Source of the DNA: Portulaca oleracea
Taxonomy: Eukaryota > Streptophyta > Magnoliopsida > Caryophyllales > Portulacaceae
DNA: 64,000 bases
Direction: 5' to 3'
NCBI GenBank assembly: GCA_029582165.1
Contig: CM055870.1
Location: 2,753,332-2,817,331, forward strand
Under the pieces are notes generated by a model. It was given only the letters and a program-made list of their open reading frames with translations, searched no databases and had not been told where the DNA came from. This document shows positions 22,660 through 31,596 of the stretch, piece by piece. The number at the start of each line of letters is the position of its first letter. Position 1 is the first letter of the stretch. Made by a program: the position numbers and the translations under genes.

Positions 22660-22844
22660 TGGGGTGCGCCAGGCCTATGCTATAGTGCAACGCATAGGCG
22701 ACGCTCAAGGATCCCAGCAGCAAGCTACTGTGGTGGATCCTCCCCCTCAAAAAATTAATTTAATATCATTGTGGGTGTATCAGATATTAAACTGATAAGA
22801 ACAGATACTACACTTGATCTTAGCCAAAAGGCCGAGAAAGGTAT
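22660..22844 (-). ncRNA. U2 snRNA, copy 2 with an 11-nt deletion (likely pseudogene)
   Basis: 185 nt: same ends as copies 1 and 3, same 5' region and intact branch-site element GTGTAGTATCTG. Eleven bases corresponding to CGATGACCCAC in copy 3 are missing at 22776/22777, removing one arm and the loop of stem-loop IIb. Its USE and TATA are intact, so it may still be transcribed. Confidence 0.9.
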
Positions 22845-22870
22845 GATTTGTTCAGTTTTATCTCCCTCAT

Positions 22871-22918
22871 TTTATTTCTTCCTTGTTTTGGCCAAGAGCT
22901 CTGCCTATCGGTGTGGGA
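22871..22918 (-). promoter_or_regulatory. U2-2 snRNA promoter (USE and TATA)
   Basis: USE-like complement TCCCACACCG at 22909-22918, 65-74 bases upstream, and an AAATAAA TATA at 22871-22877 (-27 to -33). Same distances as at the other two U2 genes. Confidence 0.75.
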
Positions 22919-23042
22919 GATGGAATTGATATTCAACTCAGCACAGTTGACCAGCTGAAACTTGGAAATTTGAATATACAATAGCTTCCTTGAAGAAATT
23001 AATTAAATTGTAAATGGAAGCAAGTACAACTAAAAGTCTAAA

Positions 23043-23410
23043 ACCCATGAACAAGCACAAACTTGCCAAGACTAATTAGCTTAGCTACTGCAGAGGAATT
23101 ATTATGCAATGTGCCAATGGCTTTATTGGATAAGGCATCACGACACTTTACAAATCATATACATTAGTAGTTAGCTAAATTGGATAAGGCATCACGGCAC
23201 TTTGAAAGTCCAAATATATCGTCGAGACTCGCTCAACAAGCTAGTCACAATCTGCCAAGATTGACTAGCTTAGCTACTGCAGAGGAACTATATCGCCACG
23301 TACCAATGACTTCTTCTGACATGAATCTGTTGTGTCAGCAACTTCTTCCAACATCAGCTAGCGCTAGTGCAGAAGATGTCAAGATCAATTGTGCTTATTT
23401 ACCTTTTCAA
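23043..23410 (+). repeat. Nested direct repeats at the unit B/C junction
   Basis: CTTAGCTACTGCAGAGGAA..CCAATG occurs twice here (about 23080 and 23270), as does TTGGATAAGGCATCACG (about 23125 and 23180), and both have homologs at 21130-21370. Indicates repeated unequal exchange at this junction. Confidence 0.6.
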
Positions 23411-23997
23411 GATTGATTCTCACAAAAGTGAAGGAGAAGATGTGAAGATCAATTGTGCTTATTTACCTTTTTAGGACCGCGTCTCACAAAAGGAAAACCT
23501 TCACTGATTCAATATAACATTTATGTCACCGAAACCCTTCACTTGAGTATCATGTTCACATGTCAGGTAATCTTGACTTTGCCAAGATTATAGACACTTA
23601 GGCACAATTTTAAAAGTCGAAAACCAAGTATGGAACCTAGATATATACCCGGCTGAACCTAGATATACAGTTGTCTAGTAAATGTAGCTGAACCCAAGTA
23701 ACATAGTTTCACTACCTCAAAAGAAAAAGGGCAACATAGTTTCACATTCAAATGGACTTAGTGTGTTGGTTTAACAATTTAGATGTTCCAATGGCTTTGT
23801 TGGGTCATCTGAAATTTAACACTCATATAGCTGATGCCTGATAGTACATAATACATTGTGCAACAACCTACACAAGAGCTTAGGCTAAAAAGTAAAATAA
23901 TTCTTCCGCCTAGATCTGCACAATCCACCACATTGACGAAACTAAAATAGGGTTGTGAAACAAGCAAATGAAAGAAAGATATGGGAAACAAAGAAAC

Positions 23998-24156
23998 ATA
24001 CTTACCTGGACGGGGTCAATGGGTGATCAAGAAAACTCATGGCCTAGGTAGGTGGCCTCCATTGCACTTGGGAGGTGCGCCTATCTAGCGTCTCCCCAAA
24101 TGGGAGAGCGTACGTCATAATTTGTGGCAGTAGGGCCTGCGTTCGCGCGACCTCTG
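23998..24156 (+). ncRNA. U1 snRNA, copy 3 (probably non-functional)
   Basis: About 159 nt starting ATACTTACCTGGACGGGG. Stem-loops I and II and the Sm-type ATAATTTGTGG are kept. The last hairpin has decayed: GTAGGGCC at the 5' side and GACCTCTG at the 3' side replace GTGGGGGCC and GGCCCCTG. The promoter is weak: the TATA position reads CAAATGAAAG instead of CATAAAAG, and the USE-like CACCACATTG (about 23926-23936) has lost its terminal CG. The 3' box is one base out of register. Confidence 0.85.
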
Positions 24157-25151
24157 TCCCAATTCTAGTTTCAACCTTCTGATGTTTCAAAGTTCAGCTC
24201 TTGTGTTTTTTCATGTTGCTGTCTCTTCAAACTGTTCTACTCAAATAATTTGCATTAAATGTAACCTGAAAACTAAATTTGACCTGAAGACAATTATTCA
24301 TCTGGAGCAAACCATACAATGCAGAATAAATCAATAGGCAAAAGAGACCATATACACTATGTTTTTAATCCAGTGCAGCATCGATCCAGTATATCCAAAC
24401 ATGAATACCACAGGCTTTGAAGCAGACATATCAGCCCTGCCCTGTTGATCAGACAACAAATAACCCAATTGAATAAGACGTCCTAACAAAGTGTCTAGAA
24501 AAAATGCGGATTACTACCTCATTATTTACTCAACAAGTTAAGCAAGGGGTAAAAAATCTCCTTTTGAAGAAGCTCAGAATCTGCAACTCACAAAAAGCAG
24601 AAAGCTAAGCATGTTCAGAACTCAGAAGCATGCAAGGCACAAAGTGGCCCAAATCAGAATTAGAAAAATCTCTACTGCTTCATAGCAATCAGACTCCAAC
24701 AGAAATAAGAAGCAACACGAGACCAAAGTGTACCCACGGTCCCACGCCAATATCCTCCTGGAGCAGGTGTATCGTACCAATTTTATTAAAGCAGAAAATG
24801 TATATTACATGGGAGAAACATGTAGCAGCAAGCGCTACATTGCCATTGAATACCAATGTTGATGGGAAAATGTTGTTCTAAAATGCCAAGTGAAGTAACC
24901 ATTCATTGTTTCTACTCCAAACCACGACCATTCTATGAGATAACAAATTAGTACAATATTTTACACTTAAAAATCCCTTGAGTTTAACCATATATGTAAA
25001 AATAAGAACGTAAAACAGCAAACACTCAGATCACCTTGACTCAAATATAAAATCATAAGGTGGCCTTAAGTTCTATAAACAAAATGGTAACAGACTGAGA
25101 ATTCAAGTTTTTATAAACGATTAACTAAACCAACATTTAAGTATAATTTGG

Positions 25152-25347
25152 TGGGGTGCGCCAGGCCCATGCTATAGTGCAACGCATAGGCGACGCTTGA
25201 GGATCCCAGTAGCAAGCTACTGTGGTGGATCCTCCCCCTCAAAAAATTAATTTAATATCATTGTGGGTCGATGACCCACGTATCAGATATTAAACTGATA
25301 AGAACAGATACTACACTTGATCTTAGCCAAAAGGCCGAGAAAGGTAT
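25152..25347 (-). ncRNA. U2: U2 spliceosomal snRNA, copy 3
   Basis: 196 nt, all elements intact: ATACCTTTCTCGGCC start, GTGTAGTATCTG, stem-loop IIb GTGGGTCATCGACCCAC, Sm site AATTTTTTG and the 3' hairpins ending GCACCCCA. The 3' stem AGTAGC/GCTACT pairs perfectly. Probably the most canonical U2 of the three. Confidence 0.96.
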
Positions 25348-25372
25348 GATTTGTTTAGTCTCATCTCCCTCA

Positions 25373-25421
25373 TTTTATTTCTTCCTTCTTTTGGCCAAGA
25401 GTTTTGCGTATCGGTGTGGGA
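25373..25421 (-). promoter_or_regulatory. U2-3 snRNA promoter (USE and TATA)
   Basis: USE-like TCCCACACCG on the minus strand (25412-25421), 65-74 bases upstream, and AAATAAAA (25373-25380) near -30. Identical geometry to U2-1 and U2-2. Confidence 0.75.
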
Positions 25422-26582
25422 GACGGAATTGATATTCAATTCAGCATCGTTGACCAGCGGAAACTTGGAATATACAATAGCTTCCGCGAAGAAATTAACC
25501 CGTAATGCAAGCAAACACAGATAGAAAATGCTTGCTATCTCACCAGACTGATCAATCAAACTACAGAAATGGAAACAAGCAGGAAGTACAGAGCAAAAAA
25601 AAAGGGTCCAGTATGCAATTCAACTCTAGTAGGAGTTTTTGTTAGTCTTCCTCAGTCATTCCATTTCTATCAAGAAGACATAGAAAAAATTGATGGCATG
25701 TGGAGAAGGCGACAAATATAATGATTGATTGCATCAAACTGCTGCAAAAGGCTACTCTGATTCAAAAACATACACAAAAGAGACGGCATTTTATGTTAAT
25801 ATAGACAACGGATTATGAACTAAAATACGATACAAGTGATGATTACAATAAGTTAGAAAGACTGTCAGTAACTGAATAACTGAAGCTGAACAAAGATTTG
25901 TAAGCCGGCAACTCTGGAAAACAAGGCTAGGTCTCCAAATTGCACAGACAAAATTCAATGTATGCAGGATCGAGAGTAATGACATACACAATCTATTAAA
26001 GATTAACTTTCACAGTGGCCATCATCATTAGCTCCTAATGACTAGGAAATAACCCTCCATAGTTGGCTCCTATTCATTTTAATGATTTACTCTTCTTGTT
26101 AATTCTTCAACAAAGCTTAATTTAACTTCCCATATCTTGGTTTTATTTGGTAGCCAAAAATACTAAGCAATGAGTACAACTGCACAAAATACAGAGAAAG
26201 TCTAACAACCATGGGTGACTTCCTAAAGCTAAGGCAAGGAGATCCATCAACAACCCAATGTCAGGCAATGATTTTAGATACTTTTACAAAAACTGGCCAA
26301 GCATTCCTTATTCAAAGACAAACACTCAAGACTATATGCAATTATGCAACAGTAAAACTTGTCATCAGGCCCAAAGCCTATCTATCAATCCATAACTACC
26401 CTAAAAGGGCTATGAATTTCATGAAATCTCGAGTTCTCTCCAAAAGTTGGAATTGGAATTGGAAATGAAACAAAGAGGTACGACTCGTATGAGACCCCGA
26501 AGGAAATTAATAAACCAAAACCAATACTCCAAAATCCCGCCACGAGGCCAAGTATGTACAGGTCTTGCAGAGAAAAAATGCC

Positions 26583-26635
26583 AAAAAAATTTGGACCATT
26601 TCTCGATTTGTGCGTGTCATCCTTGCGCAGGGGCC

Positions 26636-26667
<32 letters not shown>

Positions 26668-26687
26668 TCAGATGTCTCCGAAGAGAC
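26583..26687 (-). ncRNA. U6: U6 spliceosomal snRNA
   Basis: Read from 26687 downward, 5' hairpin GTCTCTTCGGAGAC, then AATTGGAACGATACAGAGAAG with the ACAGAGA box, ATTAGCATGGCCCCTGCGCA with the catalytic AGC triad, and a 3' end in AAATTTTTTT that serves as Pol III terminator. The 5' stem has matched changes (GTCTC/GAGAC instead of GTCCC/GGGAC), i.e. compensatory, which argues that it is functional. About 1.2 kb upstream of U2-3 on the same strand. Confidence 0.97.
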
Positions 26688-26709
26688 AACAATGAGCTTG
26701 TGGACTACA

Positions 26710-26752
26710 TATAAAAACATTCGTCGTATTCCTTAACAGGGCGATGTGGGAC
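26710..26752 (-). promoter_or_regulatory. U6 promoter: perfect USE and TATA at Pol III spacing
   Basis: The complement of 26742-26752 is GTCCCACATCG, a perfect USE. The complement of 26710-26717 is TTTTTATA, 23-30 bases upstream of the start. The gap between them is about 25 bp, the spacing that directs RNA polymerase III in plants, against about 32 bp in front of the U1 and U2 genes here. Confidence 0.88.
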
Positions 26753-27176
26753 TGTATTTTACAATACTATGACCTCAAAAATTCCACACACCTCCACAAC
26801 CTATCAACTTACAAACCAGTCGTACACACTACACAGTGTAGCGAAAATCCAAGACGAATTACGTGCAAACACAATCTACAGACAGCATTTATCCATGAAT
26901 TTGCCCCTAGTCTAAAGCTTAAAAACTCACTAACCCACAAAATTCTCTCAACTGGATAAATTATCCATGAATTTCCAGAATTGAATTTCTACATCAATAC
27001 AATAGTACATCGCAAGTCAATCCACAACCAAATTAAAACTAGAACACAACCAATCACTCCATAGATACCGAAATCAAAAGCTGGAATGAAACTTACAACA
27101 AGTTCAATCCAAAAACAAGATGAACATGCAAAAATGCAAAGGGTTGAAAAGCAACAACAGTATCAAAGGAATTTAC

Positions 27177-27233
27177 CAGTTCAGAAACTTGAAGAATTCG
27201 AGAGAAAACGAGGAGGAAGGCAGCGACCGCCAT
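27177..27233 (-). CDS. Candidate first coding exon of an unrecognised gene
   Basis: ATG at 27233 opens a 19-codon frame MAVAAFLLVFSRILQVSEL ending at a possible donor CTG/GTAAAT. It lies about 200 bp downstream of a copy of the HGH1 promoter block, in the same orientation, which makes transcription plausible. The residues are hydrophobic, like a signal or anchor segment. No second exon could be assigned between here and the snRNA array, so this may be a non-coding transcript or a truncated duplicate. Confidence 0.25.
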
Positions 27234-27430
27234 TTTCGTACAATTGTAAGAAAGTCTGACAGTTTTTGCAATTTTTGAAAGTTCAGGATTTGGTTGGGGA
27301 GGAGAGAGAAAAGCAAGTGCCGCGAAAATGACGAGGGAGAAACGAAAACGATCACCTACATATGGGCCGGGCCTGTGCAGATCGGTTGACGATAGATATA
27401 TGGGTACCCAAGATACATTGGTGTTCGACC

Positions 27431-27478
27431 GTATATATAATGGGCCGTCCTGATTGTGTTTGTTAGGTATTAGGGTTT
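27431..27478 (-). promoter_or_regulatory. Second copy of the HGH1-type promoter block
   Basis: TATATATA (27431-27440), TGGGCC (27441-27446) and TTAGGGTTT (27470-27478) occur in the same order and nearly the same spacing as at 15321-15364. Homology extends on the gene side to about 27290 (GGAGGAGAGAGAAA.GCAAGT). No homology to HGH1 coding sequence follows. Confidence 0.55.
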
Positions 27479-28117
27479 GTGCACCGACGACAAAGCGAGC
27501 CGACTTAGTGGGCTTTGCGGTACGACATTAGGAAAATTGGACCTACTTTCAGCTTCTGTATGTCAATAATTTCTATTTTGTTTTTGTATTCTGATGGTCT
27601 AAAAATATATATAAATTATATTTTGATAGGATACCACCGATTGTAAACCTTAAGTATCATAGATTTTGACTTTAATTTGATTCAAGACTTAACATAACAT
27701 TTCTCCACGTTTTTAATCAATTTACAACGTTTGTCCATAACTTTTTCAATTTGTTTTTGATTTTTTTACAATTTTTCCACTATTATTCCTTTAAAAAGAA
27801 TCATAATAATTGTTCGAATTCTCTGAAAAATAATTTAAAAAAATTAGTAACTATACTTCACAACCTTCTATGGGGTATGAATGAAAAAGATAAAAACAAT
27901 ATAGGGCATTAGTGAAAAAATAATTAAAAAATGTGTAGCTAGATTCGGTACCATTAGAGTACAAACTTCTTTTTTTTATCACTAAAATACAAAAACAAAG
28001 TAGAGATTATTAACATACAAGAGTTGAAAGTAGCAATTGTTAAAATCCGATTTTCTTACAACATTATGTTTTTTAAATAAACTTCACATTTATGTTAAGG
28101 CTGGAAAAAAAAGGAAA

Positions 28118-28420
28118 GTGGTTTTTCTTATTTATTTTTTTCGAGGCCAGAACGCCGAAAGGAGTTCATTCAATATTCAATTTGTCCATCAGTGCATAAT
28201 ATCGGATGCTATCAGAAGGGTAGGTGTCAACCCGCACCTTCTCTCCCTTTACACAAAATAAACCAGCTAGATTATGGCCAACAAAGTTCTCATCTCTACG
28301 AACGTGCAAAAACCAAGCCTATGACTCAATTGTAAAATGTCCTCAATGAGTAAATCAAAATCGCGAAAGAAAGTAAGTATACCGTTACACTTTGCTATAA
28401 CCGCCAAGTAAAGGGGGGGG
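28118..28420 (-). mobile_element. LINE retrotransposon 3' fragment (RNase H end)
   Basis: On the minus strand, LLIEDILQLSHRLGFCTFV, followed after a frameshift by RRDENFVGHNLAGL, matches the C-terminal pattern of plant LINE RNase H domains (FVRR..N.VAH.LA). It is followed by a stop, CTCCTTTCGGCGTTCTGGCC, and an A-rich tail near 28118-28135, as in LINE 3' ends. Broken and 5'-truncated. Confidence 0.5.
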
Positions 28421-29267
28421 AACAAGTTGGGTATGGGGTCTGGGTTGGCCATTGGCCAGGTAGAATCAAGTCGGGTCAATGTCAACCCTTTGAGTGTTTG
28501 ACAAACCTTATTTTTTAGGGCCCTATCCTCTTGATCCCATAGGGTCCCATCCCGTTGCCCACCCTTATTGCCATGCAATTTGCCTCAAATCACACATGTT
28601 GTAATCCAAACTAGGACGCCAACTGGAAATCGAATAATGTCGCACACCTTGCCCTCCGCGCACCACCTTGCTTGTAACCTCCTAACCTCGCCAACACCTC
28701 CTCCCGTGGCAATCCCCGACCATCGCAACCAACCCGATCCATCCCCCCTCCATAATCATCATATCTACATTTACCTTGACATAGCCTTATCTTGAAGGGA
28801 CCTACACTGCCGCTTGTCTCGCGTTAGCATTGTTCGCCCTTCTACTAGTTGCGTAACAAATGGTCCGCATGGAAAATAAGAAGTATTTTTCCAATTATTG
28901 ACAATGGGCATCCATTTGGTAGACTTTAATTTTTGCTTATTTTAAATTTTCAACTACTTTAGAAAATATTCAAAGTGCTATACTTATTTTGAAAATTATT
29001 TTAAGCAGTAATTTTATTTTGAAAACTTTAAAATTTATCCCAAGTTGTCAATTGCTAAAACTATTCCAGGTTGCCAAAAACTTAAGGAATTATTGCAAGT
29101 TAGCCGGGTGTGAGATCGATAGAGACAACTAAATGAAATTGAGAGACAAGTAAAACTTTGAGAGCAATATTTTAACAATGGTACAAGAAGGAATTCGCGA
29201 GATTAAATAATTTTCAAGATAAGTGTACAATTTGGAATAATTTCTAAAGTGATTGACGACTCAAAAT

Positions 29268-29466
29268 TAGAGCTGGCAAAATTTTGTCCGACTCGGAAAA
29301 AGTCGGGTCTGGACATAGATTTTCCATCCAAATTTTGATACTGATCGAATTGACCGAATATTCGGTCATAAAATTTCTTTTTTTCTTCAATTCTCCAAGT
29401 TCGATTTCGACCCGAATTTAGTTTTGTTTGAATTAACTGACCCGAAATAAAACCGGGTCTAGACCA
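29268..29466. repeat. Truncated hAT-type MITE
   Basis: Starts TAGAGCTGGCAAAATTTTGT and continues with CGGGTC and ATTCGGTC motifs, the same family as the complete element at 54671-54969. The right terminus is missing. Confidence 0.55.
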
Positions 29467-29640
29467 TAGTTATTAAAATATTGATCATGATCTACGATCC
29501 TACGACGATTTTATGATCCAAAATCATCGATGCGATTCTACTATCTATATTCCGATCTACGATCCTACGTGAGTTAATTCTAATCCTAACTATTACATGA
29601 ATTCGAGTTAAGATATCGATTATAACAACCTTGGTCCGTA
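29462..29640. repeat. Palindromic repeat with GATCCTACGA motifs
   Basis: Ends GACCATAGTTATTAAAA and, in complement, GGACCAAGGTTGTTATAA are imperfect inverted repeats. CTACGATCCTACG occurs twice inside. Probably a MITE abutting the hAT fragment. Confidence 0.4.
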
Positions 29641-30152
29641 CATAAATTTTTCGTCTGAATTCCAACATTGTCTAGATTTGTTCAAAGAATTTAACTGAAA
29701 CCAATTTTTTGCAATTGCAACTCAAAATAGACAAAAGTTGAAACCTACCTAGTAGAATTTCCTTTTTTTTTTTTTTTTGGGGTTGTAATGTGAGAAGATC
29801 CATAGATTATTGTTTAGCCAAAAATTTAGATCGTGGCCCAACCATCCGCAGAGCAAGGAAAGTATGACTAGCGTCGACTTCGTGCGAGATGCCAATTTCC
29901 GTCACTCCATCTCCCCTTTTCCTTCATTTCTACATTCCCATACTTTCTCTCTCTAATATCTCTCTTCATCTCTTTTGTACCGAAAGTAGAGAAAGAAACT
30001 GAGATCGATCACTTCATTCGTCCAACAATCATCTGATTCTACTTCTTCACCTTTTACATTGACATTGCTCTCAATTTCACAGATAGATCTACAGTGTTCT
30101 CCTTGCTTTTGCAAGCATTTCTGCTCAAGTTCAATTCGTCAACTCGAGTAAG

Positions 30153-31478
30153 GTATGTTGGGGTTTCTGAAAGTTGCAATTTAGTGATTTAATTCGGTTA
30201 TTTTAAAATCCACTGGTTATCATTTCGGTGTTTATATGATTATGGAATGTTGCTTAGCAATTTTGAGATTTGGCTGCAAAATGAAGGTGTGAGATTTGAG
30301 TGAGCTTTTGTTAGGGTTTTAAGTTGATTGATTAGGTCAGGATCAGGGTTTTCTAGGGCCAAGTTGTTCCTCGGGTTGCTTCTGCAGTCGTCTTTGTTTT
30401 CTGCTCCTATTTTATTGACTGGATAGTAACTGAATTTCTGTTCATAGTTGACTTTACCTGGTCTATCATATGAAAGAGTACCTTGACTTCTAGCATTGGA
30501 AATAACCGAAATATATGTACTGATGCCTGATGGAAACGTTGAGTTTGAGCTGGGATTTGAATCTGTTATTTTCAGTTTTATTTTTATTTTTTATAAACAC
30601 TGTTCATTGTATGAATTTAACATTGCTAATTTGTAGTATTATGGATAGCTTCTAATTGGTATTTTAATCTTGTAACGCGGTTTTGATCAGTCAAGAGACT
30701 TAAGAATGGTGGTTTGGTTTTGAATTCCATGATCACGGGATGTTATGCCTTGTTTGGGTTTCTGTCATGGGAGCAGCATAGTGTTTTCGGGTCTTTCCCC
30801 CCCCCCCCCTTCTTTCCGTGTATATTAATCTTGTACTACAATACTTTGATCTTATCTGACTTCCTTACCGAAACTCTAGAATCCAATAGCTTCACTTTAG
30901 CTTTCGATCACTAATAAAAAGGCGTACAGATCAGTGGAATATGATAACATTATGAAGCATTAGTAGTGTCAGGAACCAAGATCTGTTTAGTCTAGTCTAT
31001 TGGGAATTCAGGACGAACACGTCTCCCAAAATAGAACTAGTCCCTCCTCCAACAACTTTGTATCTATTTTCACATTTTTGCACTGTTGACTGTGGCTCTT
31101 AACTTCAATTATGGTTGCGTTAGAATTGGAGATTGAACTAAGTAGGATATGAGAGATTCACTTTGGGAGAGGGCCAGCGGGGAAGTTTTGTAAATTGAAC
31201 CGTTGGAATTAGAAGAAGGAATCCAACAAAGAGATTGGGTTAATATGAGTTAAAGGAAGTTTGATACTCTGTTGGAAGGATGATTTAGGATCTACAAGTT
31301 CAAAGTTCCACGTACATGAGTTCTTCTCCCAATGCTTTGGTTTGTTGAACATGTTTTTCCAGTACATTTATACATTAATCTGATTTTGGCCGCTTATTTG
31401 TATTGTATTTCTATGTTCTTTTTCGCAACTTGTTTCATTTATTTCTTATTCTTTTTTGGCGTGTGTGTGTATTTGCAG
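30153..31478 (+). other. Predicted 5'-UTR intron of the nucleotide-sugar transporter gene
   Basis: A pyrimidine-rich leader (about 29940-30152) ends at AAG/GTATGT, and TATTTGCAG/AT at 31478 precedes the ATG by 118 bases. No coding sequence between. A C11 run lies near 30799. Leader introns are common in this gene type; inferred from splice signals only. Confidence 0.45.
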
Positions 31479-31596
31479 ATAAGTTTCTCTTAAAGCATGT
31501 AGAAGACTTCCCTCAGTAGAATGCTGTCCAGTGTCAACTGAGTAGCGAAAGAAGGGGCTGATTGAACAGTTGGGTTTGTCAGAGAATTAAATAGAG

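Larger units (their letters stand above)
16775..26120. repeat. Tandem/segmental duplication array carrying U1, U2 and tRNA-Asn genes
   Basis: Flanking DNA, not only the RNA genes, is repeated. The block starting TTTCTTAGTTTCTTTCATAA occurs near 16797 and 19856. The U1 upstream block (AACCTAG..CATAGTTTCACATTCA) occurs near 17350, 21570 and 23640. The U2 upstream block through CTCCTAATG..CCATAGTTGGCTCC occurs after 18778 (to about 19500) and after 25348 (to about 26080), and is truncated after 22845. I read three units: A about 16775-19825, B about 19825-23040, C about 23040-26120. U1 spacing is 4277 and 2134 bp; U2 spacing is 4067 and 2503 bp. Copies differ by many substitutions and indels, so the duplications are not recent. 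Confidence 0.85.
27480..29930. other. Intergenic, repeat-derived
   Basis: AT-rich DNA between the duplicated promoter and the transporter leader. Contains a LINE 3' fragment, a hAT-type fragment and a further palindromic repeat, listed separately. No gene seen. Confidence 0.5.

Noticed and set aside
26385..26720. 111-codon minus-strand frame
   Set aside because: Overlaps and is explained by the U6 snRNA gene and its promoter.
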